NCBI GenBank assembly: GCA_937924195.1 | Contig: CALDVP010000091.1 | Coordinates: forward strand, 1 to 38,560 | Reading direction: 5' to 3' | Source: an uncultured Lysobacterales bacterium | Lineage (GTDB): Bacteria; Pseudomonadota; Gammaproteobacteria; Xanthomonadales; Ahniellaceae | Length of the DNA stretch: 38,560 nucleotides | Shown here: in pieces, positions 7,240-15,263 of the stretch | Layout: each line of letters opens with the position of its first letter | Numbering within the stretch: the stretch's first letter is position 1 | Notes under the pieces: model-generated | What the model saw: only the letters and a program-made list of their open reading frames with translations | What the model was told of the DNA's origin: nothing | The model's database searches: none | Program-made: the position numbers and the translations under genes

Positions 7240-9276
7240 ATGTTCCAGGGCCTGAAGCCGCGCCACTGGCGCACGTCGACCGAACCGGACGGGATCATCG
7301 TCCTTACCCTCGACCGCGCCGGCGAGTCGGCCAACAGCCTTGGCCGCGAAGTGCTCGATGAGCTCGGACTGCTGGTCGAGCGGATTGCGATCGAAACCCC
7401 GAAGGGCCTGGTGATCGTCTCGGGCAAGCCCGGGAGCTTCGTGGTCGGGGCCGACCTCCGTGAGTTCGAAGGCTATGCGAAGAGCGGGCAGGTCGCCGCC
7501 GCGATCGACCGCGGCCACCGCGTGTTCACTCGCCTCGCCGGGCTGCGCTGCCCGACGGTCTGCGCGATCCACGGTGTCTCGATGGGTGGCGGCACCGAGC
7601 TGGCGCTGGCCTGCCGCTACCGAGTCGCCAGCGACGACCCGAAGACCCGAATCGGCCTGCCCGAGGTCCTGATCGGCATCCACCCGGGCTGGGGCGGGCT
7701 CGCGCGGCTGCCGCACCTGGTCGGCGCGCCGAAGGCCTTCGAGATGATGCTGACCGGCCGTGCGCTCAACGCCAAGGCGGCCCGCGCGATCGGCCTCGTC
7801 GACGCCGTCGTGCCCGAGGCCGAGCTGCTGGCGCACGCCAAGCAGCTGATCGCGCGCCCGCCGGCTCGACCGCTCGGCCAGCACCTGATCGCCTGGGTCA
7901 CGAACTGGTGGCCGGTGCGCCAGGTGCTGGCGTCGATGATCCGCAAGCAGACGGCGGCCAGGGCCGACCCGAGGCACTACCCGGCCCCATTCGCGATGAT
8001 CGAGGTCTGGCGCCGCCACGGCGGCAGCGTGCCGGCCGCGCTCGAGGCCGAGGCTCGCTCGGTCGCGAAGCTCGCCGAGACTCCGACCGCACGCAACCTC
8101 GTTCGCGTGTTCTTCCTGCAGGACGCGTTGAAATCCTCTGGCAACAAGGACGGCCACGCGATCCGCAAGGTCCACGTCGTCGGCGCCGGGGTGATGGGCG
8201 GCGACATTGCCGCGTGGTGCGCGCTGCAGGGCTTCGAGGTGACGCTGCAGGACCGTGAACTCAAATACATCGAACCGGCGCTGACGCGGGCCGACGCGCT
8301 CTACGCGAAAAAGCTGAAGACCCCCGAGCGGATCACGCCGGCGCGGGCTCGCCTCAAGGCCGACGTCGAGGGGGCCGGCGTCGCCGACGCCGACCTCGTG
8401 ATCGAGGCGATCTTCGAGAATATCGAGGCCAAGCAGGCGCTCTACGCGGCGCTCGAGCCGCGGATGAAGCCGGGCGCGATCCTGGCCACTAACACCTCGT
8501 CGATCCCGCTCGCGACGCTGCGCGAGAAGCTGGCGCGACCGGAGTCCTTCGTCGGCATCCACTACTTCAACCCGGTCGCGCTGATGCCGCTGGTCGAGAT
8601 CGTCAGGCACGACGCAGTCTCGCGCGAGACCCTCGAACGCACGCAGGGCTTCGTCCGCGGCATCGACAAGCTGCCGATCGTGGTCGCTGGCACGCCCGGA
8701 TTCCTGGTCAATCGGATTCTGATGCCCTACCTGCTGGAAGCGATCCGCGCCCACGCCGAAGGCATCCCCGGCCCGGTGATCGACCGCGCCGCGAAGTCGT
8801 TCGGAATGCCGATGGGGCCGATCGAACTGGTCGACACGGTCGGCCTCGACGTCGCCGCCTCGGTCGGGAAGATCCTCGCGCCCTTCCTCGGCCTCGAACT
8901 GCCGGCCGGCATCGAGGCCAGGCTCGAATCGGGCAAGCGCGGCAAGAAGGACGGCGAGGGCCTGTATCGCTGGGTCGATGGCAAGCCGGTCAAGCCCGAA
9001 GTCCCGAAGGGCTACCGGGCGCCCGAGGATCTCGCCGACCGGCTAGTACTACCGATGGTCAACGAGGCCGTCGCGTGCCTCGCCGATGGCGTGGCCGAGT
9101 CCGCCGACCTGATCGACGCCGGCGTGATCTTCGGCACGGGCTTTGCGCCCTTCCGCGGTGGCCCGCTCCACTACGTCCGCGAAACCGGCCCAGAAGCAGT
9201 GCAGGCGCGTATGCGCAAGCTCGCCGAGGTCCACGGATTTCGTTTTCAGCCCAAGCAGGGATGGGATCGCCTATGA
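7240..9276 (+). CDS. fadJ: Fatty-acid oxidation multifunctional enzyme: enoyl-CoA hydratase / 3-hydroxyacyl-CoA dehydrogenase (FadJ-like)
   Basis: A 678-residue two-part enzyme. It hydrates trans-2-enoyl-CoA and oxidises the L-3-hydroxyacyl-CoA to 3-ketoacyl-CoA with NAD+ in beta-oxidation. The crotonase domain (1-190) has the oxyanion segment GADLREF and both catalytic acids, E120 (MGGGTE) and E142 (IGLPE). The dehydrogenase half starts at about residue 308 with the Rossmann motif VVGAGVMGG. It contains HYFNPVALMPLVEIV with the catalytic His and GFLVNRILMPYL. A second C-terminal dehydrogenase lobe ends with FAPFRGGPLHYVRE. The ORF track extends to 5941, but I take the ATG at 7240, preceded by ACGGAG. 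No thiolase (fadI/fadA) is adjacent. The stop codon overlaps the next gene's start, and that gene is an unrelated secreted protease. Confidence 0.92.
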   Translation: MFQGLKPRHWRTSTEPDGIIVLTLDRAGESANSLGREVLDELGLLVERIAIETPKGLVIVSGKPGSFVVGADLREFEGYAKSGQVAAAIDRGHRVFTRLAGLRCPTVCAIHGVSMGGGTELALACRYRVASDDPKTRIGLPEVLIGIHPGWGGLARLPHLVGAPKAFEMMLTGRALNAKAARAIGLVDAVVPEAELLAHAKQLIARPPARPLGQHLIAWVTNWWPVRQVLASMIRKQTAARADPRHYPAPFAMIEVWRRHGGSVPAALEAEARSVAKLAETPTARNLVRVFFLQDALKSSGNKDGHAIRKVHVVGAGVMGGDIAAWCALQGFEVTLQDRELKYIEPALTRADALYAKKLKTPERITPARARLKADVEGAGVADADLVIEAIFENIEAKQALYAALEPRMKPGAILATNTSSIPLATLREKLARPESFVGIHYFNPVALMPLVEIVRHDAVSRETLERTQGFVRGIDKLPIVVAGTPGFLVNRILMPYLLEAIRAHAEGIPGPVIDRAAKSFGMPMGPIELVDTVGLDVAASVGKILAPFLGLELPAGIEARLESGKRGKKDGEGLYRWVDGKPVKPEVPKGYRAPEDLADRLVLPMVNEAVACLADGVAESADLIDAGVIFGTGFAPFRGGPLHYVRETGPEAVQARMRKLAEVHGFRFQPKQGWDRL

Positions 9277-11513
9277 AGCCTTGGCCTCGTTCGCAGCGGA
9301 TCGTGATGCGAGCACTGGCGATCGGTTGGGCGGCAGTAGCGCCGATGCTCGTGGTTGCCGCCGAGCGCGAACTCGTCCGCCTGCCAGCCGAGGCGGCACG
9401 CGCACTGCCGAACGGCACCCGGGTGATCGACCAGCACGGGGAGATCGCGTTCGTCGAGGCGCCGCCGGGCGCGGCCACGCGCATCGACGGTGCGGTCGTG
9501 GTCGCGGGCGGTTACCGCCTCGACCTGCCAGGCCTGCCGGCGGCCGATCCGCTCGAGTGGGCATCCGGCCCGGACCTCGCGCGCGCTGATCCCGATCAGC
9601 CCGAAATCGGCCTCGTGCAGTTCCGCAGCCCGCCGCGGGCCGAGTGGCTCGACGCGCTCGAAGCCCGCGGCATCGTGGTCGCGCAGCACATCCACCCATT
9701 CACCTATGTGGTCTGGGCGACGCCGGCCGCACTGACCGCCGCGCGCTCGCAGGTCGAGGGCGTGCGCTGGACAGGCCTCCATCCGATCGAGGCCAGGGTG
9801 CAGGCGCCCGGGGCCCGCGCAGCCGGGGTCGATCCGTATCGGCTGCTCGTGCTCCGTGCCGCCGCGGTGCCGATCGACGCGATCGCCGCGACCGGCGCGC
9901 GGGTCCTCGGGCGTTCGGCCACGGACCGGACCTTCGAGGAGATCCTGATCGAAGCACGCGGCGAGCAGCTTGCGGCGCTCGCGGCCGTTCCAGGGGTGCT
10001 CAGCGTGCAAGACCTGCCGACCGATGGCGGCACGCGCGGCGAACTCAGCAGCCAGCAGTTCGCAGGCAACGTCGACGCGTCGAACCAGCCGCTCGCGAAC
10101 TACCCGAACTGGGTGGCCCAGTTCGGCCTGACCGGCGCCGGCGTGCTGATGGCCAACGTCGACAGCGGCGTCGACGAGAATCACCCGGACCTGCGCCAGC
10201 GGATGCGGCCGTGCGCCGGAGTCAGCTGCGGGGGCACGAGCTCCTCGCACGGCACCCACACCGCGGCAATCATGGCCGGCGATGGCAGCAGCGGTGTGCG
10301 CGACTCCCGCGGCTTTCTGCGCGGTCTCGGCGTCGCGTTCGGCGCCAACCTGATCGAGCAATCCTACAGTCCGACCTACACCCAGGCGGGCGGCATGCTG
10401 ACGCTGATGCGGACCTCGGCCACCAATGGCGCGGCGCTGTCCGGGAACAGCTGGGGTCCTTCGGCGACACCGCGCGGCTACGACGCCAACACCCGCCAGG
10501 TCGACGTCGGCGTCCGCGACACCGATCCCGACACGCCCGGCGACCAGCCGCTGCTGTACGTGCTATCGATCATGAACGGCTATGGCGATACCAGCACCCA
10601 GGGCACGCCCGACGAGGCCAAGAACACGCTGACCGTCGGCTCGACCCATTCGCAGGCCGCGAGCACCGGCGCCCCACTCGCCAGTTGGCAGAGCATCTCG
10701 TCGAACAGCGGCCACGGTCCGGCACTCGACGGCCGCCTGATCCCGCACCTCGTCGCGCCGGGCTGCCGCGTCGACTCGGCCTCGACCAGCAACGGCTACG
10801 CGCTGCTGTGCGGCACCAGCATGGCCTCCCCGCACGTCTCGGGCGCCGCCGCGCTGCTGGTCGAGGCCCTGCGCCAGCGCGAGGCGCGCACGCCCAGCCC
10901 GGCGCTGGTCAAGGCCCACTTCGTCGCCAGCACCGTCGACCTCTTCGGCGGCACCGACGCGAATGGCAATCCTCTCACCCGGCGCCCCAACCCGAGGCAG
11001 GGCTGGGGTGCATTGCGGCTGGGCATGGCGCTCGGCGCGATCGACCGCTCGTGGCGCCACGACCAGGCGCACGTCTTTACTGCGACCGGGCAGTCGTGGA
11101 CCGTCGAGCTCGAGCCGCGCGACCCCACCCAGCCGGTGCGCGTCGTGCTGACCTGGACCGACGCCCCGGGCCACGGCACCTGCGCCAGCAGCACTTGCAC
11201 CACCCCGGCCTGGAACAATGACCTCGACCTCGAGGTGCAGCGCGGCGCGACGCTGTGGCGGGGCAACATGTTCGGGAGCGACGGCTGGTCGACGACCGGT
11301 GGCGGGCCCGACCAGCGCAACAACCTCGAAGGTGTGATGCTGCCAGGCGGCAGCCTGGCTGGACCCTTCACGGTGCGTGTCCGGGCCGCCAACATCAACT
11401 CGGACGCACTGCCGAACTCCCCGGGCACGCTGCAGCAGGACTTCGCGCTGGTCTGCGTCAACTGCCAGGTCTTCGATCCGGACCTCGTGTTCCGGAACTC
11501 CTTCGAGCCCTGA
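9273..11513 (+). CDS. Secreted subtilisin-like serine protease (S8) with an F-x-N-S-F-E-type C-terminal tail
   Basis: A 746-residue exported protease. The start MKPWPRSQRIVMRALAIGW gives a signal peptide ending near VVAA. A propeptide-like region of about 250 residues follows. The S8 triad is clear: D297 (NVDSGVDENHPDL), H326 (SSHGTHTAAI) and S516 (GTSMASPHVSGAAALL), with the oxyanion Asn in SGNSWG. After the catalytic domain comes a beta-rich C-terminal domain resembling proprotein-convertase P-type domains (VRVVLTWTDAPG...NDLDLEV). The chain ends CVNCQVFDPDLVFRNSFEP. The short F-x-N-S-F-E end resembles terminal tags I recall on secreted proteins of Xanthomonadales relatives, possibly a sorting or anchoring signal. 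The ATG overlaps the fadJ stop by 4 bp. Confidence 0.9.
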   Translation: MKPWPRSQRIVMRALAIGWAAVAPMLVVAAERELVRLPAEAARALPNGTRVIDQHGEIAFVEAPPGAATRIDGAVVVAGGYRLDLPGLPAADPLEWASGPDLARADPDQPEIGLVQFRSPPRAEWLDALEARGIVVAQHIHPFTYVVWATPAALTAARSQVEGVRWTGLHPIEARVQAPGARAAGVDPYRLLVLRAAAVPIDAIAATGARVLGRSATDRTFEEILIEARGEQLAALAAVPGVLSVQDLPTDGGTRGELSSQQFAGNVDASNQPLANYPNWVAQFGLTGAGVLMANVDSGVDENHPDLRQRMRPCAGVSCGGTSSSHGTHTAAIMAGDGSSGVRDSRGFLRGLGVAFGANLIEQSYSPTYTQAGGMLTLMRTSATNGAALSGNSWGPSATPRGYDANTRQVDVGVRDTDPDTPGDQPLLYVLSIMNGYGDTSTQGTPDEAKNTLTVGSTHSQAASTGAPLASWQSISSNSGHGPALDGRLIPHLVAPGCRVDSASTSNGYALLCGTSMASPHVSGAAALLVEALRQREARTPSPALVKAHFVASTVDLFGGTDANGNPLTRRPNPRQGWGALRLGMALGAIDRSWRHDQAHVFTATGQSWTVELEPRDPTQPVRVVLTWTDAPGHGTCASSTCTTPAWNNDLDLEVQRGATLWRGNMFGSDGWSTTGGGPDQRNNLEGVMLPGGSLAGPFTVRVRAANINSDALPNSPGTLQQDFALVCVNCQVFDPDLVFRNSFEP

Positions 11514-11552
11514 GCCGTCCGGGGTGGTGCTCGACGCGGGCGCCACCCGCCG

Positions 11553-13769
11553 TCAGCGGCGAGCCGGCTCCGCCAGGCCCAGCTCCTTCAGCAGGGCATC
11601 GGCGCCATCGATCTCGGACAGCACCCAGCCGATATAGCGCGCATCGACGTGGATCGAGCGCGTCATCGCCGAGTCGAAGCGCCAGTTGCTGGCGACGCTG
11701 TCCCAGGTCATGTCGAAGATCAGGCCCACGAGTTCCCCGCGCGCGTTCAACGTCGCCGAGCCCGAGTTGCCGCCGGTGATGTCGAGGTCGGCGAGGAAAT
11801 TGACCGGGACGTCGCCGAGTGACGGGTCGCGCCAACCGGCGCCGGCGCCCGTGCGGATCGCCGTGAGCTGGCGCGCCGGCGCGTCGAACGGCGCCTCGCC
11901 GGTCGCCTTGGCCGCAACGCCGGCAAGCGTCGTGAACGGCAGGTACTCGACCCCGTCGCGCGGACGGTAGCCGCCAACCCGGCCGAAGGTCACGCGCAAC
12001 GTGCCGTTGGCATCGGCGTAGGTCGGCCGTCCCTGCGTTTGGCGCCAGGCGATCAGCGCGCGCACATAGGCCGGCCGGAGCATGAGCTCGTGTCCCGCGG
12101 CTTCCCGGTACTCGCGCTCGATGCGCTCGAGCCCCGGTAGCACCGCGACCGCGAACCGGAGCGCCGGGTCGTTGCTCGCCTCGATCGCGGCGCGGTCCCG
12201 TTCGAGCCATGCCAGGCGCTCGCCGCGATCGAACAGACGGCTGTCGCCGTAGAGCGCATCGAGTCGCGCACGGGTCGGTGCGAGATCCGGAGCATCCCCG
12301 CTGATGCCGAGCCACGCGTCGAGCTCGGGCAGCCGCTCCGCGGCCGGCAGCGCTGCATAGCGCGCGATCCGGTGTTCGAGCAGCACGCGGTCGGCCTGCG
12401 CATCGAAGCGCCGCTCGAAGGTCTCGAGCCGCGCGCGGATGCGTGGCTCATCGCGAATCTGGTAACCCGGCTCGCGCTCGGCTTTCGGGCGGGCGCGATT
12501 GATCGCGAGTCGGTAGAGGTCGAGCGCTGCGGCCAGCACGCTGCCCTCGCGGTTGAAACGCGCACCGACCGGCACGTTCGGCGGTGCGATCCAGCCGACA
12601 TACCAGTCGCGGGCGCGCCGGGCCCGCGACTCGACCACCAGCCGTCGCAAAGCCTCGACCGCGGCACGCTCGCGCTCGTGGCCCGCTCCGCCGAGCCATT
12701 CGAGGAACGCGGCTTCCTCGGCATGCTTCGCCGCCGCGGTGCCTCGGCGCGCGAAGGCCTCGAGCTGGCCTTCGAAGTTCTTGATCGTGTTCTCGAGCCC
12801 GGCGACGACACTCGCGTAGCGCAGGGCGGCGTCTGGCCGGCCCTCGGTCGAGCGTGCGATGAGGTCGACCAGCGCGCGATTCTCGCGGATACCGTTCGGC
12901 ATCGACCAGGTGACCGCATCGTCGAACTCGTCGGCCAGCCGCCAGCGGCTGGTGCGGCCCGGATAGCCCACGACCATCACGAAGTCGCCTTCGGACACAC
13001 CCTGGTTGGCGACCTTCAGCCACGACGACGGCCGGTACGGCACGTTGCGGCGGTCATAGGCGGCCGGCTTGCGGTCGCGCCCGACGTAGGCGCGGAGGAA
13101 GGCGAAATCACCCGTGTGGCGCGGCCACATCCAGTTGTCGACGTCGCCACCGAACTCGCCGATCGACGCCGGCGGCGCGTGGACGAGACGCACGTCCCGG
13201 ATCTCGAGTTGGCGGACGAGCCGGAACGACGCGCCGCCGTGGAAGTTCGCGACCTCGCAACGATAGGGCCCGTCGGCCTCGCACGCGGCGACGATCTCGG
13301 TGATCGCTCGCTCGGCGGCACGGAAGTTGGCCTCGCCGTCGGATCCGGCTGCGGCGATCGCGGCCTGCACGCGCTCGCTGACGTCGACGATGCGGTCGGT
13401 CACGAAGACCCGAAGGTTGGGATCGCCAGCCAGTTCCTCGCTCCGCGAACGCGCCACGAAGCCGTCCCGAAGCAGATTCCGTTCGGCAGTCGAGTGGAAC
13501 TGGATCGACCCGACCACGCAGTGATGATTGGTCGCGATCAGCCCCTCGGGCGAGACGAACGACGCGCTGCATCCGCCGAGGCTCACGATCGCACTCATCG
13601 GATGCGCATCGAGACTTGCGAACGAGGCCGGGTCGCCGTCGAATCCCGCGCCAGACAGTTCGCTTGCGAGCGCTGGCAGTTCGTGAGGCTGCCACATCCC
13701 CTCGGCTGCATCGCAGTGGTGCGAGAACAGCGGGAGCAGCATCAGTACGGTAAGCAGGCTGCGAAGCAT
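11553..13769 (-). CDS. S46-family dipeptidyl-peptidase (DPP7/DPP11-like), periplasmic
   Basis: A 738-residue exported peptidase that in this family removes dipeptides from peptide N-termini in the periplasm, feeding amino-acid-based growth. A signal peptide precedes AAEGMWQPHELP, the characteristic start of mature S46 enzymes. Triad blocks are visible: TNHHC (H82/H83), the DNWMWPRHTGDF block with the Asp, and ITGGNSGSAT with nucleophile S669. Eighteen residues after the Ser is the position that sets S1 specificity in the family (Gly in DPP7, Arg in DPP11). Here it is Met687 (LIFDMTWDS), so the substrate preference is uncertain. The start at 13769 has GAGGAG upstream; the longer ORF start at 13946 is unlikely. 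It is convergent with the S8 protease gene, with stops 39 bp apart. Confidence 0.92.
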   Translation of the reverse strand: MLRSLLTVLMLLPLFSHHCDAAEGMWQPHELPALASELSGAGFDGDPASFASLDAHPMSAIVSLGGCSASFVSPEGLIATNHHCVVGSIQFHSTAERNLLRDGFVARSRSEELAGDPNLRVFVTDRIVDVSERVQAAIAAAGSDGEANFRAAERAITEIVAACEADGPYRCEVANFHGGASFRLVRQLEIRDVRLVHAPPASIGEFGGDVDNWMWPRHTGDFAFLRAYVGRDRKPAAYDRRNVPYRPSSWLKVANQGVSEGDFVMVVGYPGRTSRWRLADEFDDAVTWSMPNGIRENRALVDLIARSTEGRPDAALRYASVVAGLENTIKNFEGQLEAFARRGTAAAKHAEEAAFLEWLGGAGHERERAAVEALRRLVVESRARRARDWYVGWIAPPNVPVGARFNREGSVLAAALDLYRLAINRARPKAEREPGYQIRDEPRIRARLETFERRFDAQADRVLLEHRIARYAALPAAERLPELDAWLGISGDAPDLAPTRARLDALYGDSRLFDRGERLAWLERDRAAIEASNDPALRFAVAVLPGLERIEREYREAAGHELMLRPAYVRALIAWRQTQGRPTYADANGTLRVTFGRVGGYRPRDGVEYLPFTTLAGVAAKATGEAPFDAPARQLTAIRTGAGAGWRDPSLGDVPVNFLADLDITGGNSGSATLNARGELVGLIFDMTWDSVASNWRFDSAMTRSIHVDARYIGWVLSEIDGADALLKELGLAEPARR

Positions 13770-13944
13770 CGCGACTCCTCGGCATGGACGGGCGGCGGTG
13801 GCGCACGGCGTTGCCGCGGCGACCGATTGTCGCGGAATCGCCGTCGTCCCGTGACGCCGTGCAAAGGATCTGCGCCGGTGGCGGTGCCTGATCGACTGGC
13901 GCCCAGCGCAGCCAGCCGAGCGTCCCGATCGACCGGCCCGCCGC

Positions 13945-13974
13945 AAGGAAAAGGCCCGGCGCTGAGCCGGGCCT
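13945..13974 (-). terminator. Rho-independent terminator of the OmpA-family gene
   Basis: On the minus strand a 9-bp stem AGGCCCGGC/GCCGGGCCT with a 5-nt loop is followed by TTTTCCTT, about 50 bases after the OmpA-family stop codon. The perfect stem and T-run on the correct strand make this one of the two clear intrinsic terminators in the window. It separates this gene from the S46 peptidase gene downstream. Confidence 0.85.
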
Positions 13975-14024
13975 CTCCAGAATCCGGGCCGGGCCGACCA
14001 AAGGCCGACCCGGTGTCGACGCGC

Positions 14025-15098
14025 TTACTGGCGCACGAGTTCCGTGCGACGGTTGCGCTGACGACCCTCACGGGTGTCGTTCGTGTCGATCGGACGGAGT
14101 TCACCATAACCGACCGGACCCGACAGGCGATCCGACGAGATGCCACGGCTGATGAGATAGTCGTAGACCACGCGGGCGCGGCGCTCCGACAGCCTCTGGT
14201 TGTAATCCTCCGAGCCGATCGAGTCGGTGTGGCCACCCACCTCGACACGGACGTTCGGATAGCGGTTCAGCACTTCGACCGCCTGGTCCAGGATCTCCAT
14301 CGAGCCCGGCAGCAGACCGGCCCGGTTGATGTCGCGTTCCTGACCCGGGCGCGGACGATCGAACTCGAACATCACACCCTGCAGGTCGATGACGATCTCC
14401 TGCGGCGGAGCCGGCGGCGGCTCGACCGGAGCCGGTGGCGGCGCGACCGGCGCCGGGGCCGGCGGCGGCGGCGGCGCTGGCGGCTCACCGATCGCCATCG
14501 TCAGACCGAGGGTGAACAGCCAATCGCCGAACTTCTCGGCCCGATAGTCGGGGCTGCCGGCGCCCTGCGCCGGATCACGCAGCGGGGTGCTGCCTCCCAG
14601 CGACTCGCTGTCCCAGTCATAGCGATAGGCGAGTTCGGCGCGCAGACGTACGTTGTCCGTGAAGGCGTTCTGCAAACCAACACCCGCCTGGATACCCGCG
14701 TCCCAGCCATTGTCGACGCCACCGCGGTGGTTGATCGCACCAAGGCCGGCCATCACGTACGGCGCGAACCCTGAGGTGTCACCGAAGTAAAAGCGGAGCG
14801 AGGCCCCGATCATCGCGCTGTCCATCGCATCGTCCGTGCCGCGCACGCGCGTGCCGAGGTTCGTGGCCGAGCGGTTCGTGCGGTCCCAGAAGACGTCGAT
14901 CGAGGTGTTGGGGCTGATGAAGCGGCCGATGCCGACACCGATGAGAAACGAGTTCGAGTCCGCGAGGCGGTCCGAATCGTTGTTCATGCTGCCGATGTAC
15001 GGCGCCACGTACCAGCGGTCGTCGTAGGTTTGCGCCTGCGCGGAGGCGACACCCCCGAGCGTCAGCGCGATCACAGCGCAAAGCGTCTTGCGGTTCAT
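14025..15098 (-). CDS. OmpA-family outer-membrane protein with N-terminal beta-barrel and peptidoglycan-binding domain
   Basis: A 357-residue porin-like structural protein. A signal peptide (MNRKTLCAVIALTLGG...AQA) precedes an OmpA/OprF-type 8-strand barrel (about 22-225) with aromatic alternating strands such as DRWYVAPYIGSM and LRFYFGDT. A long Pro/Ala linker of about 30 residues (repeating PPAPPPPPAP) leads to the OmpA C-terminal domain. That domain has the peptidoglycan-binding signature VEVGGHTDSIGSEDYNQRLS and a following RRARVVYDYL. It would tether the outer membrane to the cell wall. The ATG at 15098 has AAGGAG six bases upstream; the track's earlier start adds an implausible leader before the signal peptide. 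It is monocistronic, with a candidate promoter upstream and a strong terminator downstream. Confidence 0.93.
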   Translation of the reverse strand: MNRKTLCAVIALTLGGVASAQAQTYDDRWYVAPYIGSMNNDSDRLADSNSFLIGVGIGRFISPNTSIDVFWDRTNRSATNLGTRVRGTDDAMDSAMIGASLRFYFGDTSGFAPYVMAGLGAINHRGGVDNGWDAGIQAGVGLQNAFTDNVRLRAELAYRYDWDSESLGGSTPLRDPAQGAGSPDYRAEKFGDWLFTLGLTMAIGEPPAPPPPPAPAPVAPPPAPVEPPPAPPQEIVIDLQGVMFEFDRPRPGQERDINRAGLLPGSMEILDQAVEVLNRYPNVRVEVGGHTDSIGSEDYNQRLSERRARVVYDYLISRGISSDRLSGPVGYGELRPIDTNDTREGRQRNRRTELVRQ

Positions 15099-15160
15099 CC
15101 GAATTCTCCTTGTGGACGGCAATAGCACGCGGACCCAGTCCCGGGCCTCGCGACGGCTGG

Positions 15161-15191
15161 AGTCTAGCACCGACCGCCCGCCAATTAACAA
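15161..15191 (-). promoter_or_regulatory. Candidate sigma-70 promoter of the OmpA-family gene
   Basis: On the minus strand TTGTTA is followed 19 bases later by TAGACT, about 62 bases before the ATG. The surrounding AATTAACAAG patch is strikingly AT-rich for this window, as expected of a strong promoter. The 19-base spacing is longer than ideal, so the exact hexamers are uncertain. Confidence 0.35.
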
Positions 15192-15222
15192 GTCCTTTAC
15201 ACCCGTCCTTCACATCCGGCGC

Positions 15223-15246
15223 GGGGGCGGGGACCGCCGCGCCCCC
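15223..15246 (-). other. Hairpin after prpD, possible terminator without a T-run
   Basis: A 7-bp stem GGGGGCG/CGCCCCC with a 10-nt loop lies about 18 bases downstream of the prpD stop and upstream of the OmpA-family promoter region. There is no T-tract on the minus strand. It is the only obvious structure that could end the prpD transcript. Confidence 0.3.
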
Positions 15247-15263
15247 AGGAACGACCATTGCGG

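Noticed and set aside
12372-14774. 800-aa plus-strand ORF
   Set aside because: Runs antisense through the S46 gene, the OmpA-family terminator and the OmpA-family gene; a real gene would not read through both. GC-driven artefact.
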